DNA from: Muribaculaceae bacterium
GTDB taxonomy: Bacteria; Bacteroidota; Bacteroidia; Bacteroidales; Muribaculaceae
Reading direction: 5' to 3'
DNA length: 8,012 nucleotides
Assembly: GCA_016302215.1 (NCBI GenBank)
Contig: JAEDNZ010000086.1
Coordinates: forward strand, 1-8,012
Made by a program: the position numbers and the translations under genes. The notes under the pieces were generated by a model, which saw only the letters and a list, made by a program, of their open reading frames with translations, made no database searches and was not told the DNA's origin. Each line of letters begins with the position of its first letter. The first letter of the stretch is position 1. Below, one piece after another: positions 7,201-8,012 of the stretch.

Positions 7201-8012
7201 TCGAGAGCGGCAACGGACTGAGCGCCGGCCATACGGTGAGCACCGATGTGGAGGTGTCGTTTGGTGTGACGATGGCCGAGGTGTTTGAACTCGGTGTCAA
7301 AGAAGGCGTCTCGACCTCCGATACGTGGACTCGTTCAGACAGCTGGAGCCAGTCCACAACGATGGGCGGCACGGTGCCCTCGGTGAAGAATGTGGATTAT
7401 CAGTATCAGTGCCGCCAGGTGTTCTACCGCTATCGCCTGAAAGACGAGCAGGGTCGCGATTTGCAGGACTGCCTCGTCAACAACTGGGTGGTGATAGGCA
7501 ACGAGGGCAGTTCAGACAACTTGGTTCCGGAGCTGGCTATCAACAAGATAACCCGCATCGAAGACGGCACCTACGCCGTGGATCTCAAGCTCTATGGGCG
7601 CAAAGATGTGTCGAGCGCAGCTCCCGGGCTGGCAGCCGACCGCGTGCCCACGTCAAACTTAGGCCTGGATCACTTCATGCTCGAAAACACCATCGACGGC
7701 GAAGTATGGCATGACGCCAACACCACCATCGAGGGCGGCGTGGAAAAGAAAGAGAACTTTGACCTGAGCAATGACGGCGCCTACGACCAATACGAGGCGA
7801 GTCGCAACTTTGAGCATGACTATCTGTATCTGACCAACGAGCAGTTGGCTCAGCTTGAGGAATACAGCGCCGGCCGTAGTAGCACGCCAGTGATAGCGAC
7901 GTATAAGCTGACGGTGTCAGACGCCGTGGGCAACAAGAAAAGCGCCACAGCCGAGGTGGAGATACCTAAGATGGTGACCACCGGCATTGAGGACCTCACC
8001 GCCGAGCCGGCG
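4281..8012 (+). CDS. Large secreted multidomain protein, paralog 2 (3' end outside window)
   Basis: The frame is open for 1244 codons to the window edge, and it matches paralog 1 throughout (roughly 60% identity by eye outside the repeat). ATG 4281 is supported by the -7 box 23 nt upstream and by a signal peptide like that of paralog 1, with an MRK start and a likely cut after TSHA (residue 27). Residues 22-122 are identical to paralog 1. Unlike paralog 1, it carries an insertion around residues 195-222 containing the acidic, thrombospondin-type-3-like motif DTDADNDGV. An FG-GAP/EF-hand-like loop DFNDDGYDD is at 455-463, and the AAPPFNEYTA hinge starts at 765. Two Ser/Thr-rich hairpin modules follow at about 800-868 and 983-1053; the second has WTRSDSWSQSTTMGGTVP. 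Ig-like strands come next. From G1235 (GIEDL) the sequence enters the region matching the T9SS-type tail of paralog 1, so about 65 residues should be missing. Its function is unknown; surface display or secretion is inferred. Confidence 0.92.
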   Translation, partial: MRKPNFLILKLCAAALAALFSVATSHALLIDVKALYSDRYSIESVEVTNLANGASVTLEPGQTLALDSAEPRSADVRLPFVDGDDVRFTARATDGEVTVITERPDDDHTVWVHFINTLDSSGRRHTVHKIGGLYYITKGANPDALVNKSWHRPTADDLKATSDYFINTKVRGLYFEKRLPQAGTLRRGMRAFTTDTDADNDGVIEIGESDPTIEDPAFDLSDASVSREREANHRAMVATMLGFDPDLVQPITPKPLADGPNQLNYTEKMIAFPGMNFTSETGSFGQSASQGLIGPEITFSNADTEPWDLVVTKPYNAGNGIEYNMTLYGKRGQDLQLVIYKPNRDGSFTELQRFSFADHLNYAKYEDSNWGFLSKISEAEWYSQCVSYLHDRRYMRIQAAEAETSLCQAGQYVFVFQGNHVTKLNVATGDISSATLSQVPQNDNNRTCWTSVVFDFNDDGYDDVLAFADDNNGDKLYSVATYGSESGYSDSYIEQMVCNHNSYRQMYMSSATLATGTAVDAKIVYANGSKGNPYLYIALVPVSNRLYFAPEHSMMYTINNTAHFAKIELTGDRRDVWDGTKTETAQMCFYMVSDTKYANGGKAVDGMYEFYWKAKIDPVYNGGLHTGIAPLIATNWNRIYTSDMLASNVLFPVKDVCPNLVDAHIDQFSDMGEDLTIPKPAGAFVRYHNETLAELVCVNYNCEFSELATTGFDGFQTKTYVRLKCSEGSSTGFASVPFRNKEGVVLKYAGCEITASNPTIYNILAAPPFNEYTATDGGSGAASYCTVSKTTSSEEERSSSESLRVGISSSFNFLEIFKIGADVTLTEEWSKAFSTSTSKTYMQDFRVDGPYDAVNFSFVPCDKYSYKVESSDNPSIEVGTTMYIYNLREEQPRYTTWRLNTYNERLYGTGLPTIDNNILPHEPGNLGSYRRIKPNFTASELCSLFKISESDLVGYTPTNINPGDAGGSTVEITIESGNGLSAGHTVSTDVEVSFGVTMAEVFELGVKEGVSTSDTWTRSDSWSQSTTMGGTVPSVKNVDYQYQCRQVFYRYRLKDEQGRDLQDCLVNNWVVIGNEGSSDNLVPELAINKITRIEDGTYAVDLKLYGRKDVSSAAPGLAADRVPTSNLGLDHFMLENTIDGEVWHDANTTIEGGVEKKENFDLSNDGAYDQYEASRNFEHDYLYLTNEQLAQLEEYSAGRSSTPVIATYKLTVSDAVGNKKSATAEVEIPKMVTTGIEDLTAEPA
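4344..4646 (+). repeat. 303-bp perfect direct repeat, copy 2
   Basis: This copy is identical at all 303 positions to 285-587 and in the same orientation and reading frame. It encodes residues 22-122 of paralog 2. The sequence immediately before it (the rest of the signal peptide) and after it (CGGCGCCACACC against AACCGTCACATC) is clearly different from paralog 1. The offset of 4059 bp is a multiple of three, so a crossover between the copies would leave an uninterrupted reading frame. Confidence 0.97.

Noticed and set aside
7325..7714. Plus-strand alternative frame of about 129 codons within the second gene
   Set aside because: The main frame aligns residue by residue with paralog 1 across this stretch, so this is an out-of-frame shadow rich in Arg, Gly and Ser.
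1..8012. CRISPR array, tRNA, rRNA, insertion sequence or att site
   Set aside because: There are no regularly spaced short repeats, no cloverleaf-like stretches, no transposase-like frame and no terminal inverted repeats. The only substantial DNA repeat is the pair of 303-bp blocks.

Overview
The window looks like Bacteroidota DNA, most likely order Bacteroidales; a gut Muribaculaceae-like genome is possible but unproven. The reasons are promoters matching the Bacteroidetes pattern (TTTG, about 20 bp, then TAnnTTTG), AT-rich leaders without a Shine-Dalgarno sequence, and secreted proteins whose C-terminus resembles the type IX secretion system (T9SS) sorting domain.

Layout: positions 1-170 hold no gene I can support, but positions 51-170 are strikingly C-rich and G-poor (52 C against 7 G). 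A complete gene runs from 222 to 4097 (1291 aa). A 183-bp intergenic region follows, with a strong hairpin just after the stop codon and a second Bacteroidetes-type promoter. A second gene, paralogous to the first, starts at 4281 and stays open to the window edge at 8012 (1244 codons seen, probably about 65 missing).

The two proteins share one architecture. It consists of a signal peptide cleaved near Ala27, an acidic N-terminal domain, and a long central region with an FG-GAP-like calcium loop (DLNGDGFDD / DFNDDGYDD). A conserved AAPPFNEYTA hinge leads to two Ser/Thr-rich beta-hairpin modules that recall aerolysin/ETX-MTX2 pore-forming proteins. Ig-like strands and a T9SS-type tail complete the protein. 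I do not recognise a named family, so the function is unknown. A surface-displayed or secreted adhesin or pore-former is a hypothesis.

The most notable signal is a 303-bp block identical at every base in the two genes (285-587 and 4344-4646). It encodes residues 22-122 of both. Both flanks are clearly diverged, including at synonymous sites, and the promoters and most of the signal peptides differ. This points to recent gene conversion or recombination between tandem paralogs, or to an assembly artefact that must be excluded. The direct repeats are in frame, so recombination between them would produce an intact chimeric gene. The middle of each gene is also much more AT-rich and more diverged than its ends, giving a mosaic pattern.
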